The notes: a model not told the origin generated them from the letters alone. Shown: positions 7,155-16,243, counted from the first letter of the stretch. The stretch: DNA of 64,000 nt from Streptomyces diastatochromogenes (GCF_002242805.1 NZ_MCGQ01000013.1:440540-504539); one strand, 5' to 3'. Made by a program: numbers and translations.

Positions 7155-9932
7155 ATGCCCCCCAACACCACCGCCACAACGGGTGACACCGCCACAACGG
7201 GTGCCACGTCCGTCAAGTCCGGCAGGAAGAAGGGGCGCAAAGCCCGACTTGTCGTGCTGGTGCTCGTCCTGGCCATCATCGGAGGCATCGCCTACGGGGC
7301 GTACTGGTCGATCAGCACCGTCCGCGCCTCCTTCCCGCAGACCACGGGTTCGATCACGCTCCAGGGCCTGTCGGGGCCCGTCGACGTCAAGCGGGACGGC
7401 AACGGCATCCCGCAGATCTACGCCTCCTCCGACGAGGACCTGTTCATGGCGCAGGGCTTCGTCCAGGCGCAGGACCGGTTCTATGAGATGGACGTGCGCC
7501 GGCACATGACCTCCGGGCGCCTGTCGGAGATGTTCGGCAAGGGTCAGGTCAAGAACGACGAGTTCCTGCGGACCCTCGGCTGGGACCGGATCGCCAAGGA
7601 GGAGTCCGACACCAAGCTGTCGGACTCCACGAAGAAGTACCTCGACGCGTACGCCAAGGGAGTCAACGCCTACCTCCAGGGCAAGGACGGCAAGGACATC
7701 TCCCTGGAGTACGCGGCTCTGGGCTTCACCAACGACTACAAGCCGGCGAAGTGGACCCCGGTCGACTCCGTCTCCTGGCTGAAGGCGATGGCCTGGGACC
7801 TGCGCGGCAACATGCAGGACGAGATCGACCGCGCCCTGATGACCAGCCGTCTCGGCCCGCAGCAGATCGAGGACCTCTACCCCGAGTACCCCTACAGCCG
7901 TAACAAGCCGATCGTCCAGGAAGGCCAGTACAGCGAGCTGACCAAGACCTTCCAGCAGGGTGGCGCCACAGGCACCTCCCAGGGCACCACGGGCACCACC
8001 GGCTCCTCCACCTCGTCCACGGCCGGTTCGGCGCTCTCGGGCCAGCTGGGGGGCCTCTACAAGGTCCTGGACGACCTGCCCACCGCCGTCGGCGTGAACG
8101 GCCAGGGCATCGGCTCCAATTCCTGGGTCGTCTCCGGGAAGTACACCATCACCAACGAGCCGCTGCTCGCCAACGACCCGCACCTGTCGCCGTCGCTGCC
8201 GTCCGTCTGGTACCAGATGGGCCTGCACTGCCGCACCGTCTCCAGCACGTGCCAGTACGACGTCACGGGCTACACCTTCGCCGGCATGCCCGGGGTGATA
8301 ATCGGCCACAACGCGGACATCGCCTGGGGCATGACCAACTCCGGCGTCGACGTCACGGACCTGTACCTGGAGAAGGTCAGCGGCAACGGCTACCTGTACG
8401 ACGGCAAGGTCCGGCCCTTCAAGACCCGCGAGGAGACCATCAAGGTCGCCGGCGGCAAGTCCAAGACGATCGTCGTACGCCAGACCGCCGACGGGATGCC
8501 GCTGCTGTCCGACCGTGACGACGAACTCGTCCAGGTCGGCAGGAAGGCCGCCGTCAACACCGCCGCGCCCGACCGCGGCGACGGCTACGGCATCGCCCTG
8601 AGGTGGACGGCGCTCGACCCGGGCACCTCCATGGACGCCGTGTTCGCCATCGACAGGGCGGCCGGCTGGAAGGACTTCCGCGCCGCCGCCGCCCTGTTCG
8701 ACGTGCCCTCGCAGAACCTGATCTACGCCGACACCGAGAACAACATCGGCTACACCCTGCCCGGGAAGATCCCCACCCGCTCCTCGGTGGACGACGGCTC
8801 CATCCCGGCGCCGGGCTGGGACTCGAAGTACCGCTGGACCGGCTTCATCAAGCAGGACGAGCTGCCCTACGAGTACAACCCCAAGCGCGGCTACATCGTC
8901 ACCGCCAACCAGGCCGTGGTCGACCCGGACAAGTACCCGTACACGCTCACCACCGACTGGGGCTACGGAGCCCGCAGCCAGCGCATCACCGACCTGATCG
9001 AGTCCAAGATCAAGGACGGCGGCAGGATCTCCCCCGAGGACATGCGCCAGATGCAGCTGGACAACAGCAGCGAGATCGCCAAGCTGCTGGTGCCCAAGCT
9101 GCTGAAGATCAACCTCGACGACAAGAACGTCCGGGAGGCGCAGAAGCTGCTGGAGGGCTGGGACTACACCCAGGACGCCGACTCCGCGGCGGCCGCCTAC
9201 TTCAACGCCGTGTGGCGCAACATCCTCAAGCTCGCCTTCGGCAACAAGCTCCCCAAGGAGCTGCGCGTCAAGGGGCAGTGCCTGTGGGTCGACAAGATCG
9301 ACAGCACCGGTCCGGTGGACGACGACACGAAGGTGCGCGAGTGCGGCCAGCGCGACGCCGACCAGGCGCAGCCGGACGGCGGCGACCGCTGGTTCGAGGT
9401 CGTGCGCAAGCTGATGGACAAGCCGGACAGCGACTGGTGGAAGACGCCCAAGTCGGGCACCCGCCCCGAGGCGAACAACCGCGACCAGCTGTTCGCCCGC
9501 GCCATGATCGACGCCCGCTGGGAGCTGACCGCCAAGCTCGGCAAGGACATCGACACCTGGAGCTGGGGCCGGCTGCACCGCCTGTTCCTGAAGAACCAGA
9601 CGCTCGGCACCGAGGGTCCCGACTTCCTGCAGTACATCCTCAACCGCGGCCCGTGGAAGCTCAGCGGCGGCGAGGCCACCGTCAACGCGACCGGCTGGAA
9701 CGCGGCCGGCGGCTACGGCGTCGTCTGGGTGCCGTCGATGCGCATGGTGGTCAACCTCAAGGACTTCGACAAGTCCAAGTGGATCAACCTGACCGGAGCC
9801 TCCGGACACGCCTTCAGCGCCCACTACACCGACCAGACGAGCAAGTGGGCCAAGGGCGAGTTGCTGCCCTGGTCGTTCTCGGACAAGGCGGTCGACGACA
9901 GCACGAGCGACACCCTCGTCCTCAGGCCGTGA
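7155..9932 (+). CDS. Penicillin acylase family protein (membrane-anchored Ntn hydrolase)
   Basis: 925 aa from the ATG at 7155 (AAGGAC 4 nt upstream). Positively charged N-terminus, then one membrane helix (LVVLVLVLAIIGGIAYGAYW, about 32-52), so the enzyme faces outward as a membrane-tethered protein. Alpha region: GPVDVKRDGNGIPQIYASSD, FVQAQDRFYEMDVRRH. A Thr/Ser/Gly linker (about 270-300) precedes the autoprocessing site GIGSNSWVVSG, where Ser321 would become the N-terminal nucleophile of the beta chain. Downstream DPHLSPSLPSVWYQM and NADIAWGMTNSGVDVTDLY are family hallmarks. Substrates in this family are N-acyl amides (beta-lactams, acyl-homoserine lactones, lipopeptides); which applies cannot be read here. 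A long inverted repeat terminates it. Confidence 0.94.
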   Translation: MPPNTTATTGDTATTGATSVKSGRKKGRKARLVVLVLVLAIIGGIAYGAYWSISTVRASFPQTTGSITLQGLSGPVDVKRDGNGIPQIYASSDEDLFMAQGFVQAQDRFYEMDVRRHMTSGRLSEMFGKGQVKNDEFLRTLGWDRIAKEESDTKLSDSTKKYLDAYAKGVNAYLQGKDGKDISLEYAALGFTNDYKPAKWTPVDSVSWLKAMAWDLRGNMQDEIDRALMTSRLGPQQIEDLYPEYPYSRNKPIVQEGQYSELTKTFQQGGATGTSQGTTGTTGSSTSSTAGSALSGQLGGLYKVLDDLPTAVGVNGQGIGSNSWVVSGKYTITNEPLLANDPHLSPSLPSVWYQMGLHCRTVSSTCQYDVTGYTFAGMPGVIIGHNADIAWGMTNSGVDVTDLYLEKVSGNGYLYDGKVRPFKTREETIKVAGGKSKTIVVRQTADGMPLLSDRDDELVQVGRKAAVNTAAPDRGDGYGIALRWTALDPGTSMDAVFAIDRAAGWKDFRAAAALFDVPSQNLIYADTENNIGYTLPGKIPTRSSVDDGSIPAPGWDSKYRWTGFIKQDELPYEYNPKRGYIVTANQAVVDPDKYPYTLTTDWGYGARSQRITDLIESKIKDGGRISPEDMRQMQLDNSSEIAKLLVPKLLKINLDDKNVREAQKLLEGWDYTQDADSAAAAYFNAVWRNILKLAFGNKLPKELRVKGQCLWVDKIDSTGPVDDDTKVRECGQRDADQAQPDGGDRWFEVVRKLMDKPDSDWWKTPKSGTRPEANNRDQLFARAMIDARWELTAKLGKDIDTWSWGRLHRLFLKNQTLGTEGPDFLQYILNRGPWKLSGGEATVNATGWNAAGGYGVVWVPSMRMVVNLKDFDKSKWINLTGASGHAFSAHYTDQTSKWAKGELLPWSFSDKAVDDSTSDTLVLRP

Positions 9933-9943
9933 GCCGCTGACAG

Positions 9944-9991
9944 CACACCGGAAAGGCCCTCCACGCGCGCGTGGAGGGCCTTTCCGGTGTG
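9944..9991. terminator. Bidirectional terminator, perfect 48-bp inverted repeat
   Basis: Arms 9944-9967 and 9968-9991 are perfectly complementary over 24 bp with no unpaired spacer. It sits between convergent stop codons of the acylase gene (9932) and the cyclo-ligase gene (10002), so it can stop transcription from both sides. Confidence 0.88.
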
Positions 9992-10001
9992 TGGGGACCG
10001 T

Positions 10002-10613
10002 TCAGAAGCGGCGCACTCCCGACGGCGTCACCACCGCGTGCACCGGCTGATCGTGCGCCTCCGCCGGGACCCGCGCGACGACCTCCGTGTCGTACAGGAG
10101 CACCACGAGCGCGGGGTGTGCGCCCGCACGCTCCAGCCGCGCGAGGACCCGGTCGTACGATCCTCCGCCGCGCCCGAGGCGCATCCCGCGCGCGTCCACC
10201 GCGAGCCCGGGCAGCAGAACGACGTCCGTCGCGGTCACCGCGTCCGGGCCGAGGCGCTCGCCGGAAGGCTCGAACAGGGCCATCTTTCCGCCGTGTTGGA
10301 TCCGCGCGAGCGAGTCCGGACCGGCGTACTCGCCCCAGTCCAGGTCGTTGTCGGGCAGGAGCGCGGGGAGCAGGACACGCACGCCCCGCGCGCGCAGCGC
10401 GTCCAGCAGTGCGAGCGTGCCGGGCTCGCTCCCGACGGAGACGTACGCCGCCACCGAGCGCGCACGCGCCAGTTCGGGCAGCTCAAGGGCGCGCGCGGCC
10501 AGCGTGTCGCCCGCCTCCCGCACGACATCCTCCGTCAACCTGTTCCTCACCGCGAGGAACTCCCGTCGCAACATTCGCTTGTCAGGCTCGGCCGTGCGTC
10601 CGTCGTGTTCCAC
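10002..10613 (-). CDS. 5-formyltetrahydrofolate cyclo-ligase
   Basis: ATP-dependent conversion of 5-formyl-THF to 5,10-methenyl-THF in one-carbon metabolism. 203 aa. N-terminal KRMLRREFLAVRNRL is the ATP-binding helix. SVGSEPGTLALLDAL and LLPALLPDNDLDWGEY follow. The signature LPGLAVDARGMRLGRGGGSY (about residues 135-155) binds ATP and folate. Length is normal for the family. Starts GTG at 10613, with its promoter region shared with divergent galU (94 nt apart). Confidence 0.94.
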   Translation of the reverse strand: MEHDGRTAEPDKRMLRREFLAVRNRLTEDVVREAGDTLAARALELPELARARSVAAYVSVGSEPGTLALLDALRARGVRVLLPALLPDNDLDWGEYAGPDSLARIQHGGKMALFEPSGERLGPDAVTATDVVLLPGLAVDARGMRLGRGGGSYDRVLARLERAGAHPALVVLLYDTEVVARVPAEAHDQPVHAVVTPSGVRRF

Positions 10614-10694
10614 AGGTCGTTCCCGCGCCTTCCTTCATGTGCTCATATGAGGGCCAACTGACCGGAGCCACAGATTCCCTACAAAGGCACCGGA

Positions 10695-10700
10695 TAAGGT
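10695..10700 (+). promoter_or_regulatory. -10 element TAAGGT (leaderless galU)
   Basis: TAAGGT is followed by 7 nt and the galU ATG. No Shine-Dalgarno sequence is present. Confidence 0.5.
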
Positions 10701-10707
10701 TGCGGGC

Positions 10708-11610
10708 ATGACTCAGTCGCACCCCAGGATCAGCAAGGCTGTCATTCCCGCAGCAGGCCTCGGTACCCGGTTCCTGCCGGCCACCAAAGCCACTCCCAAG
10801 GAGATGCTGCCGGTCGTGGACAAGCCGGCGATCCAGTACGTGGTCGAGGAGGCCGTGTCGGCGGGGCTCGACGACGTCCTCATGATCACCGGACGCAACA
10901 AGCGTCCCCTCGAGGATCACTTCGACCGCAACTACGAGCTCGAGTCGGCCCTCCAGAAGAAGGGCGACGCCGGTCGGCTCGCCAAGGTCCAGGAGTCCAG
11001 CGACCTGGCCACCATGCACTATGTGCGCCAGGGCGACCCCAAGGGCCTCGGCCACGCCGTCCTGTGCGCGGCCCCGCACGTCGGCCACGAGCCCTTCGCC
11101 GTCCTCCTCGGTGACGACCTGATCGACCCGCGCGACCCGCTGCTCCAGCGCATGATCGAGGTTCAGGAGCAGCACGGCGGCAGCGTGATCGCGCTCATGG
11201 AGGTCGCGCCCGAGCAGATCCACCTCTACGGCTGCGCGGCCGTCGAGACCACCGCCGACGGCGACGTGGTCAAGGTGACCGGCCTGGTCGAGAAGCCGGA
11301 CCCGGCGGACGCCCCCTCGAACTACGCGATCATCGGACGCTACGTCCTCGACCCGCACATCTTCGACATACTCCGCAAGACCGAGCCCGGCCGCGGCGGC
11401 GAGATCCAGCTGACCGACGCCCTCCAGCAGCTCGCCCAGGACGAGAAGGTCGGCGGCCCGGTGCACGGCGTCGTCTTCAAGGGCCGCCGCTATGACACCG
11501 GCGACCGTGGCGACTACCTGCGTGCCATTGTCAGACTGGCGTGCGAACGTGAAGACCTGGGCCCGGACTTCCGGACCTGGCTTCGCAGTTACGTAGCCGA
11601 GGAGATGTAG
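10708..11610 (+). CDS. galU: UTP--glucose-1-phosphate uridylyltransferase
   Basis: Makes UDP-glucose from UTP and glucose-1-phosphate for glycan, trehalose and cell-envelope synthesis. 300 aa. The nucleotide-binding start is AAGLGTRFLPATKATPKEML (about 14-33), followed by KPAIQYVVEEAVSAGL. GLGHAVLCAAPHVG and FAVLLGDDLID form the metal/nucleotide site. VEKPDPADAPSNYAIIGRYV is the GalU sugar-site segment. The next gene, moeA, starts 5 nt after its stop and is likely co-transcribed. Confidence 0.97.
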   Translation: MTQSHPRISKAVIPAAGLGTRFLPATKATPKEMLPVVDKPAIQYVVEEAVSAGLDDVLMITGRNKRPLEDHFDRNYELESALQKKGDAGRLAKVQESSDLATMHYVRQGDPKGLGHAVLCAAPHVGHEPFAVLLGDDLIDPRDPLLQRMIEVQEQHGGSVIALMEVAPEQIHLYGCAAVETTADGDVVKVTGLVEKPDPADAPSNYAIIGRYVLDPHIFDILRKTEPGRGGEIQLTDALQQLAQDEKVGGPVHGVVFKGRRYDTGDRGDYLRAIVRLACEREDLGPDFRTWLRSYVAEEM

Positions 11611-11615
11611 CAACG

Positions 11616-12938
11616 TTGAGCAGCGCCGCGACCAGCCCCGCCGGCCCGGACCACCTCTGGTCGGTGGACGAGCACCTGGAGGACATCCTCACCACCGTCC
11701 GCCCCCTCGAACCCATCGAGCTGCAGCTGCTCGACGCCCAGGGCTGCGTCCTGGTCGACGACGTCACGGTGCCGGTCTCCCTGCCGCCGTTCGACAACAG
11801 CTCGATGGACGGGTACGCGGTGCGGGTCGCGGACGTCGCCGGCGCCACCGAGGAGTTCCCGGCCGTCCTGGAGGTCGTCGGGGACGTCGCGGCCGGCGCC
11901 GCCCACCTGGTCCGGGTCGGCCCCGGCCAGACGGCCCGCATCATGACCGGTGCCCCGCTGCCGCCCGGTGCCGAGGCCGTCGTCCCCGTCGAGTGGACCG
12001 ACGGCGGGCTCGGCGAGGGGCCGGCCAGCGGGATGCGGGCCCGCGCCCTGGCCCCCGAGGGCGCGGAGGGGCAGGTACGCGTGCACCGCCCCGCCGAGGC
12101 ACGCGCGCACGTGCGCGCCAGGGGCAGCGACGTGAAGGCCGGGGATCTCGCCCTGGAGGCCGGGACGATCCTCGGTCCGCCGCAGATCGCGCTGCTCGCC
12201 GCGATCGGCCGGGGCACGGTACGGGTGCGCCCACGCCCGCGCGTGGTGGTCCTGTCCACGGGCAGCGAACTCGTCCAGCCCGGCGAGGAGCTGGGCAAGG
12301 GCCAGATCTACGACTCCAACAGCTTCGCCCTCACCGCGGCCGCACGCGACGCGGGCGCCATCGCCTACCGGGTGGGCGCCGTCGCCGACGACGCCGACAT
12401 CCTGCGCTCCGCCATCGAGGACCAGCTCATCCGTGCCGACCTGCTGGTGACCACGGGCGGGGTGAGCGTCGGGGCGTACGACGTCGTCAAGGAGGCGCTG
12501 TCGCACGTCGGCGACGAGGACGAGGCGGGCGGCGGCATCGACTTCCGCAAGATCGCCATGCAGCCCGGCAAACCCCAGGGCTTCGGCTCCATCGGCCGCG
12601 ACCACACGCCCCTGCTGGCCCTGCCCGGCAACCCCGTGTCGTCGTACGTCTCCTTCGAGCTGTTCGTCCGCCCGGCGATCCGCACCCTGATGGGCCTCGA
12701 GGACGTCCACCGGCCCCGCACCCGGGCCACCCTGAGGTCGGACAAGGCGCTCCGCTCGCCCAAGGGGCGCCGGCAGTTCCTGCGCGGAACGTACGCCGAC
12801 GGTGAGGTGACCCCCGTGGGCGGCTCCGGTTCCCATCTGATCGCGGCGCTGGCGCACGCCGACGCGCTGATCGTCGTCCCCGAGGACATGGAGTCCGTCG
12901 AGCCCGGTACGGACGTGGAGGTCGTGCTGCTCGGCTGA
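11616..12938 (+). CDS. moeA: Molybdopterin molybdotransferase (MoeA/Glp family)
   Basis: Inserts molybdate into adenylylated molybdopterin, the last step of Moco formation. 440 aa starting TTG at 11616, with GGAG overlapping the galU 3' end. MoeA-N: DNSSMDGYAVRVADVAGA and IMTGAPLPPGAEAVVPVEWT. Central MoCF_biosynth domain: VVVLSTGSELVQPGEELGKG and LVTTGGVSVGAYDVVKEAL, with LLALPGNPVSSYVSFELFVR. C-terminal beta-barrel domain from about residue 360. The run continues through moaC, moaB and an acetyltransferase, forming a Moco operon behind galU. Confidence 0.95.
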   Translation: MSSAATSPAGPDHLWSVDEHLEDILTTVRPLEPIELQLLDAQGCVLVDDVTVPVSLPPFDNSSMDGYAVRVADVAGATEEFPAVLEVVGDVAAGAAHLVRVGPGQTARIMTGAPLPPGAEAVVPVEWTDGGLGEGPASGMRARALAPEGAEGQVRVHRPAEARAHVRARGSDVKAGDLALEAGTILGPPQIALLAAIGRGTVRVRPRPRVVVLSTGSELVQPGEELGKGQIYDSNSFALTAAARDAGAIAYRVGAVADDADILRSAIEDQLIRADLLVTTGGVSVGAYDVVKEALSHVGDEDEAGGGIDFRKIAMQPGKPQGFGSIGRDHTPLLALPGNPVSSYVSFELFVRPAIRTLMGLEDVHRPRTRATLRSDKALRSPKGRRQFLRGTYADGEVTPVGGSGSHLIAALAHADALIVVPEDMESVEPGTDVEVVLLG

Positions 12939-12971
12939 CGAGCGGGCGGTACCGTGTCGCGCACAACAGGC

Positions 12972-12998
12972 CCGTGCACCGCACCGTGACGGGCCCGG
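12972..12998 (+). other. Hairpin in the moeA-moaC spacer
   Basis: GGCCCGT (12972-12978) pairs with ACGGGCC (12992-12998) around a 13-nt loop in the 79-nt gap before moaC. It could attenuate read-through or stabilise the upstream mRNA. It does not resemble the Moco riboswitch. Confidence 0.3.
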
Positions 12999-13017
12999 AC
13001 CGGGAGCGCCGCACAGC

Positions 13018-13497
13018 ATGAGTACCGAGGACCGACTGACGCACATCGACGACGCGGGCGCGGCCCGCATGGTCGACGTATCCGGGAAGGACGTGACCGC
13101 GCGCACCGCCCGCGCGAGCGGCCGGGTCCTGGTGTCACCCCGTGTGGTCGAGCTGCTGCGGGGTGAGGGGGTGCCGAAGGGGGACGCCCTGGCGACCGCG
13201 CGGATCGCGGGGATCATGGGCGCCAAGCGCACCCCGGACCTGATCCCGCTGTGTCACCCGTTGTCGGTGTCCGGTGTGAAACTGGATCTGTCGGTCGCGG
13301 ACGACGCCGTGGAGATCCAGGCCACCGTGAAGACGACGGACCGCACGGGCGTCGAGATAGAGGCCCTCACCGCGGTGACGGTCGCCGCGCTCACCGTGAT
13401 CGACATGGTCAAGGCGGTCGACAAGGGAGCGGTCATCACGGACGTGCGGGTGGAGGAGAAGACAGGCGGCAAGTCGGGCGACTGGAGCCGGGCATGA
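13018..13497 (+). CDS. moaC: Cyclic pyranopterin monophosphate synthase
   Basis: Converts the MoaA product 3',8-cyclo-GTP to cyclic pyranopterin monophosphate in Moco synthesis. 159 aa. Family segments in order: LTHIDDAGAARMVDVSGKDV, TARIAGIMGAKRTPDLIPLC, then HPLSVSGVKLDL (substrate-binding LCHPL loop) and VEIEALTAVTVAALTVIDMV with the catalytic lysines of MVKAVDK. Its TGA overlaps the next gene's ATG (ATGA), indicating translational coupling to moaB. Confidence 0.97.
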   Translation: MSTEDRLTHIDDAGAARMVDVSGKDVTARTARASGRVLVSPRVVELLRGEGVPKGDALATARIAGIMGAKRTPDLIPLCHPLSVSGVKLDLSVADDAVEIQATVKTTDRTGVEIEALTAVTVAALTVIDMVKAVDKGAVITDVRVEEKTGGKSGDWSRA

Positions 13498-13994
13498 GCT
13501 ACCGCGCTCTGGTGGTCACCGCCTCCAACCGGGCTGCCGCAGGGGTCTACGAGGACAAGGGCGGCCCCCTGATCGCCGACGGCCTCAGGAGCTTCGGCTT
13601 CGAGGTCGACGGCCCCCGGGTCGTGCCGGACGGGGATCCGGTGGAGGCGGCGCTGCGCGCCGGTGCCGACGCCGGCTACGACGCCATCGTCACCACCGGC
13701 GGCACCGGCATCTCGCCCACCGACCGCACGCCCGAGGCGACCCGCGCGGTGATCGACTACGAGGTGCCGGGCATCGCGGAGGCGATCCGTGCGTTCGGCC
13801 GGGACAAGGTGCCGACCGCGGCGCTGTCCCGGGGCCTTGCCGGGGTGGCGGGGCGGACGCTGATCGTCAATCTTCCGGGCTCCACCGGCGGGGTGCGGGA
13901 CGGCCTCGCCGTCCTGGAGCCGCTGCTGGTCCACGCCGTCGACCAGATCCGCGGCGGCGACCATCCGAGACCCAGTAGTGGGGGTGCGAGCTGA
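13494..13994 (+). CDS. moaB: Molybdenum cofactor adenylyltransferase-type protein (MoaB/Mog)
   Basis: 166 aa, ATG at 13494 overlapping the moaC stop. Single MoCF_biosynth (MPT-binding) domain: ALVVTASNRAAAGVYEDKGG, IVTTGGTGISPTDRTPEATR, NLPGSTGGVRDGL. In the family these proteins bind or adenylylate molybdopterin before MoeA inserts molybdate. The product of this gene and MoeA upstream would act consecutively. The last ten residues (HPRPSSGGAS) are variable. Confidence 0.94.
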   Translation: MSYRALVVTASNRAAAGVYEDKGGPLIADGLRSFGFEVDGPRVVPDGDPVEAALRAGADAGYDAIVTTGGTGISPTDRTPEATRAVIDYEVPGIAEAIRAFGRDKVPTAALSRGLAGVAGRTLIVNLPGSTGGVRDGLAVLEPLLVHAVDQIRGGDHPRPSSGGAS

Positions 13995-14014
13995 ACAGCC
14001 CTTCCTGGCCCGTC

Positions 14015-14647
14015 GTGCTGGCGGACGGAGATGTCGTCCTCCGGCCGATAAAGCTGCGCGACCAGCGGGCCTGGCGTGAGGTGAACCGGCGGAACAGGGA
14101 CTGGCTGCGCCCCTGGGAGGCGACCATTCCGCCGCCCACGCCGAGCGGGCCGATCGCGCACCGGCCGACCTATCGCCAGATGGTCCGGCATCTGCGGTCC
14201 GAGGCCAACGCGGGCCGCATGCTGCCGTTCGTCATCGAGTACCAGGGGCGGCTCGTCGGGCAGTTGACGGTCGCCGGGATCACCTGGGGGTCGATGTGCT
14301 CGGGCCATGTCGGCTACTGGGTCGACGAGTCGGTGGCCGGGCGCGGGGTGATGCCGACGGCCGTCGCGCTCGTGGTGGACCACTGTTTCCGCACGGTCGG
14401 GCTGCACCGCATCGAGGTCTGCATTCGCCCGGAGAACCGGCCCAGCCGCCGGGTCGTGGAGAAACTCGGATTCCGCGAGGAGGGGCTGCGGCCGCGTTAT
14501 CTGCACATCGACGGCGCCTGGCGCGACCACCTCGTCTTCGCGCTCACGGCGGAAGAGGTGCCGGAGGGGTTGCTGGGGCGCTGGAAGCGGGCACGCTCTC
14601 AGCGGACGCGGCACACGCAGGAGAACACTCCGGGGAATCCCGTCTAG
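14015..14647 (+). CDS. GNAT N-acetyltransferase, RimJ/RimL type
   Basis: Transfers acetyl from acetyl-CoA, probably to a protein N-terminus or small amine. 210 aa from the GTG at 14015. Recognisable GNAT stretches are DVVLRPIKLRDQRAWREVNR, HVGYWVDESVAGRGVMPTAV (the acetyl-CoA Q/RxxGxG/A-like loop, here AGRGV) and GLHRIEVCIRPENRPSRRVV with the RimJ-type EKLGFREEG. A CTG at 13991 is in frame, overlaps the moaB stop and follows GGGGG; this may be the true start (adds NSPSWPV). Last gene of the galU-Moco run. The acceptor is not predictable. Confidence 0.88.
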   Translation: MLADGDVVLRPIKLRDQRAWREVNRRNRDWLRPWEATIPPPTPSGPIAHRPTYRQMVRHLRSEANAGRMLPFVIEYQGRLVGQLTVAGITWGSMCSGHVGYWVDESVAGRGVMPTAVALVVDHCFRTVGLHRIEVCIRPENRPSRRVVEKLGFREEGLRPRYLHIDGAWRDHLVFALTAEEVPEGLLGRWKRARSQRTRHTQENTPGNPV

Positions 14648-14818
14648 GCCCGAAATTGAATACGTGTTCGAAATTGATCGGCTGATGACCGTCTCGGTGC
14701 ATTGAATTGGCGCCTCGGACGGTCCGCTGATCGCATCGGTCGCAAAAAAAGCTGGAAATATCAGCCAGATCGTGCGACACACCGGCCCAATTGGCGGATG
14801 GCCTCACGCAAACCCCTC

Positions 14819-14824
14819 TACCGT
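14819..14824 (+). promoter_or_regulatory. -10 element TACCGT (leaderless sepX)
   Basis: TACCGT lies 7 nt before the sepX GTG. The preceding 170 nt (14648-14818) are noticeably AT-richer than the genes around and hold no coding frame. Confidence 0.45.
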
Positions 14825-14831
14825 GTGAGGC

Positions 14832-16070
14832 GTGAGCAGCAGCGGCCTCATCTACGCAGTCATTGTCGGGGCCTGGGCCGCCTACTTGGTGCCGATGTGG
14901 CTCCGTAGGCAGGACGAGCTGAACGAGGCCCGTCCGACGGAACGCTTCAGCACCGCCATCCGGCTGCTGTCCGGACGGGCGGGGATGGAGCGCCGGTACG
15001 CCAGGGACCTGCGGGCGCGCTCCGCCCAGGAGGGGGAGCCGGACGCCAGTGATCCGGACGCCGTCACCGACTCGGTGGACGTCCGGGCCTTCGCCATGCC
15101 TCCGACCCGCCGTCAGGTGCGCGCGGAGGTCGAGGCGGAGGCGCCCGGGCGGCCGGAACCGGCGCGCGAGAAGCCCGTCATCCCGGCGCCCAAGTCCCCT
15201 TCCGCGTCCGCACATCACGCGGCCGGCGCCCCTGCGCGCCCCTCCGCCTCCGCCCCCGCGCAGAAGCGCGTGCCGGCGGCGCGGCGTGCGCCTTCGGCGC
15301 AGGCGTCCGCGGCGCGCGCCCAGCGTTCGAAGGCGCTCGCACGCCGTCGGCGGACCACCGTGATGCTCTTCCTCGCCTTCACGCTCGGCGCGATCGTCGC
15401 CGCCGTCGGTGGCCTCGCCTTCCTGTGGGCGCCCGGCGTACCCGCCGTCATGCTCAGCGCGTACATCGCCTATCTGCGCTCCCAGGAGCGCCGCCGGTTC
15501 GCCTACCAGATGGACCGCCGGCGCGCCGAGGTCGCGGCCCAGCGTCTGCGGGAACGCGAGCGCCAGCCGCGCCGGCGCGCGACCCAGGACGCGGGCCCCG
15601 GCGCCGACGAACCGGACGAGGGACCAGAGACCGGGACCGACACCGGCCTCTCCGCGCTCGCCGCGGACCGCCGCGCCCTCGTGGAGCAGACCGACCACGC
15701 CGAGTGGGTCGACCAGCAGCGTGAGCGGCAGCGGCGCCCCGGGCACGGGGACAGCTGGGACCCGGTGCCGGTGCCGCTCCCGACGTACGTGACCGCGCCG
15801 GTCGCGCCGCGGGCCACCTCCGACGTGGACCTCGGGGCGCCGGACACCTGGAGTTCGGCGCGGTCCAGCTCGGTCGCGCCCGAGCAGGAGGCGAGCCACG
15901 CGCCGGAGGCCGAGCAGGGTGAGGCGGCGCTCGAATCCGAGGAGAAGTCGGCCGACGGCCGGAGCGACGCCCGCCGCGCGGCGTCCGCACGCCGGGCACG
16001 CGAGCGTGGACGCACGCCCCTCTTCGACCAGTACGAGGAGGGCGAGCGCCCCCGCGCGGCCAACGAGTGA
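14832..16070 (+). CDS. sepX: Divisome membrane protein SepX (formerly GlpR)
   Basis: 412 aa, GTG at 14832. The N-terminus SSSGLIYAVIVGAWAAYLVP forms a first membrane helix, followed by the strongly conserved basic segment MWLRRQDELNEARPTERFST. A Pro/Ala/Arg-rich linker leads to two more helices (VMLFLAFTLGAIVAAVGGLA and PGVPAVMLSAYIAYL, about 177-216) and a long charged, probably disordered tail. In Streptomyces SepX is an actinobacterial membrane component of the cell-division machinery acting with DivIVA/FtsZ-associated proteins; that role is taken from the family. Monocistronic, with tRNA-Ala following. Confidence 0.9.
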   Translation: MSSSGLIYAVIVGAWAAYLVPMWLRRQDELNEARPTERFSTAIRLLSGRAGMERRYARDLRARSAQEGEPDASDPDAVTDSVDVRAFAMPPTRRQVRAEVEAEAPGRPEPAREKPVIPAPKSPSASAHHAAGAPARPSASAPAQKRVPAARRAPSAQASAARAQRSKALARRRRTTVMLFLAFTLGAIVAAVGGLAFLWAPGVPAVMLSAYIAYLRSQERRRFAYQMDRRRAEVAAQRLRERERQPRRRATQDAGPGADEPDEGPETGTDTGLSALAADRRALVEQTDHAEWVDQQRERQRRPGHGDSWDPVPVPLPTYVTAPVAPRATSDVDLGAPDTWSSARSSSVAPEQEASHAPEAEQGEAALESEEKSADGRSDARRAASARRARERGRTPLFDQYEEGERPRAANE

Positions 16071-16163
16071 CCGCCGTCACGCCGCCGGAACCCCGCCTCT
16101 GACCAGTCAGGGAACGGATTTCCAAGCACCCCGATGAGGATGCTAGAGTTTCACTCGTTGCAA

Positions 16164-16237
16164 GGGCCTGTGGCGCAGTCCGGTAGCGCACCTCGTTCGC
16201 ATCGAGGGGGCCAGGGGTTCAAATCCCCTCAGGTCCA
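16164..16237 (+). tRNA. tRNA-Ala (anticodon CGC)
   Basis: Cloverleaf folds completely: 7-bp acceptor stem GGGCCTG/CAGGTCC, D-arm GCGC/GCGC, anticodon stem CCTCG/CGAGG with loop TTCGCAT (anticodon CGC, decoding GCG), and T-arm AGGGG/CCCCT with TTCAAAT. The acceptor contains the G3:U70 wobble that defines tRNA-Ala. CCA is not encoded. A strong hairpin terminator begins 7 nt downstream. Confidence 0.96.
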
Positions 16238-16243
16238 CGCATC

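Noticed and set aside
7101..9824. 907-codon minus-strand frame opposite the penicillin acylase
   Set aside because: Antisense shadow; the plus-strand protein has the complete acylase motif set.
12939..13017. Moco riboswitch before moaC
   Set aside because: Only a single 7-bp hairpin fits in the 79-nt gap. The multi-helix Moco RNA fold is not present.
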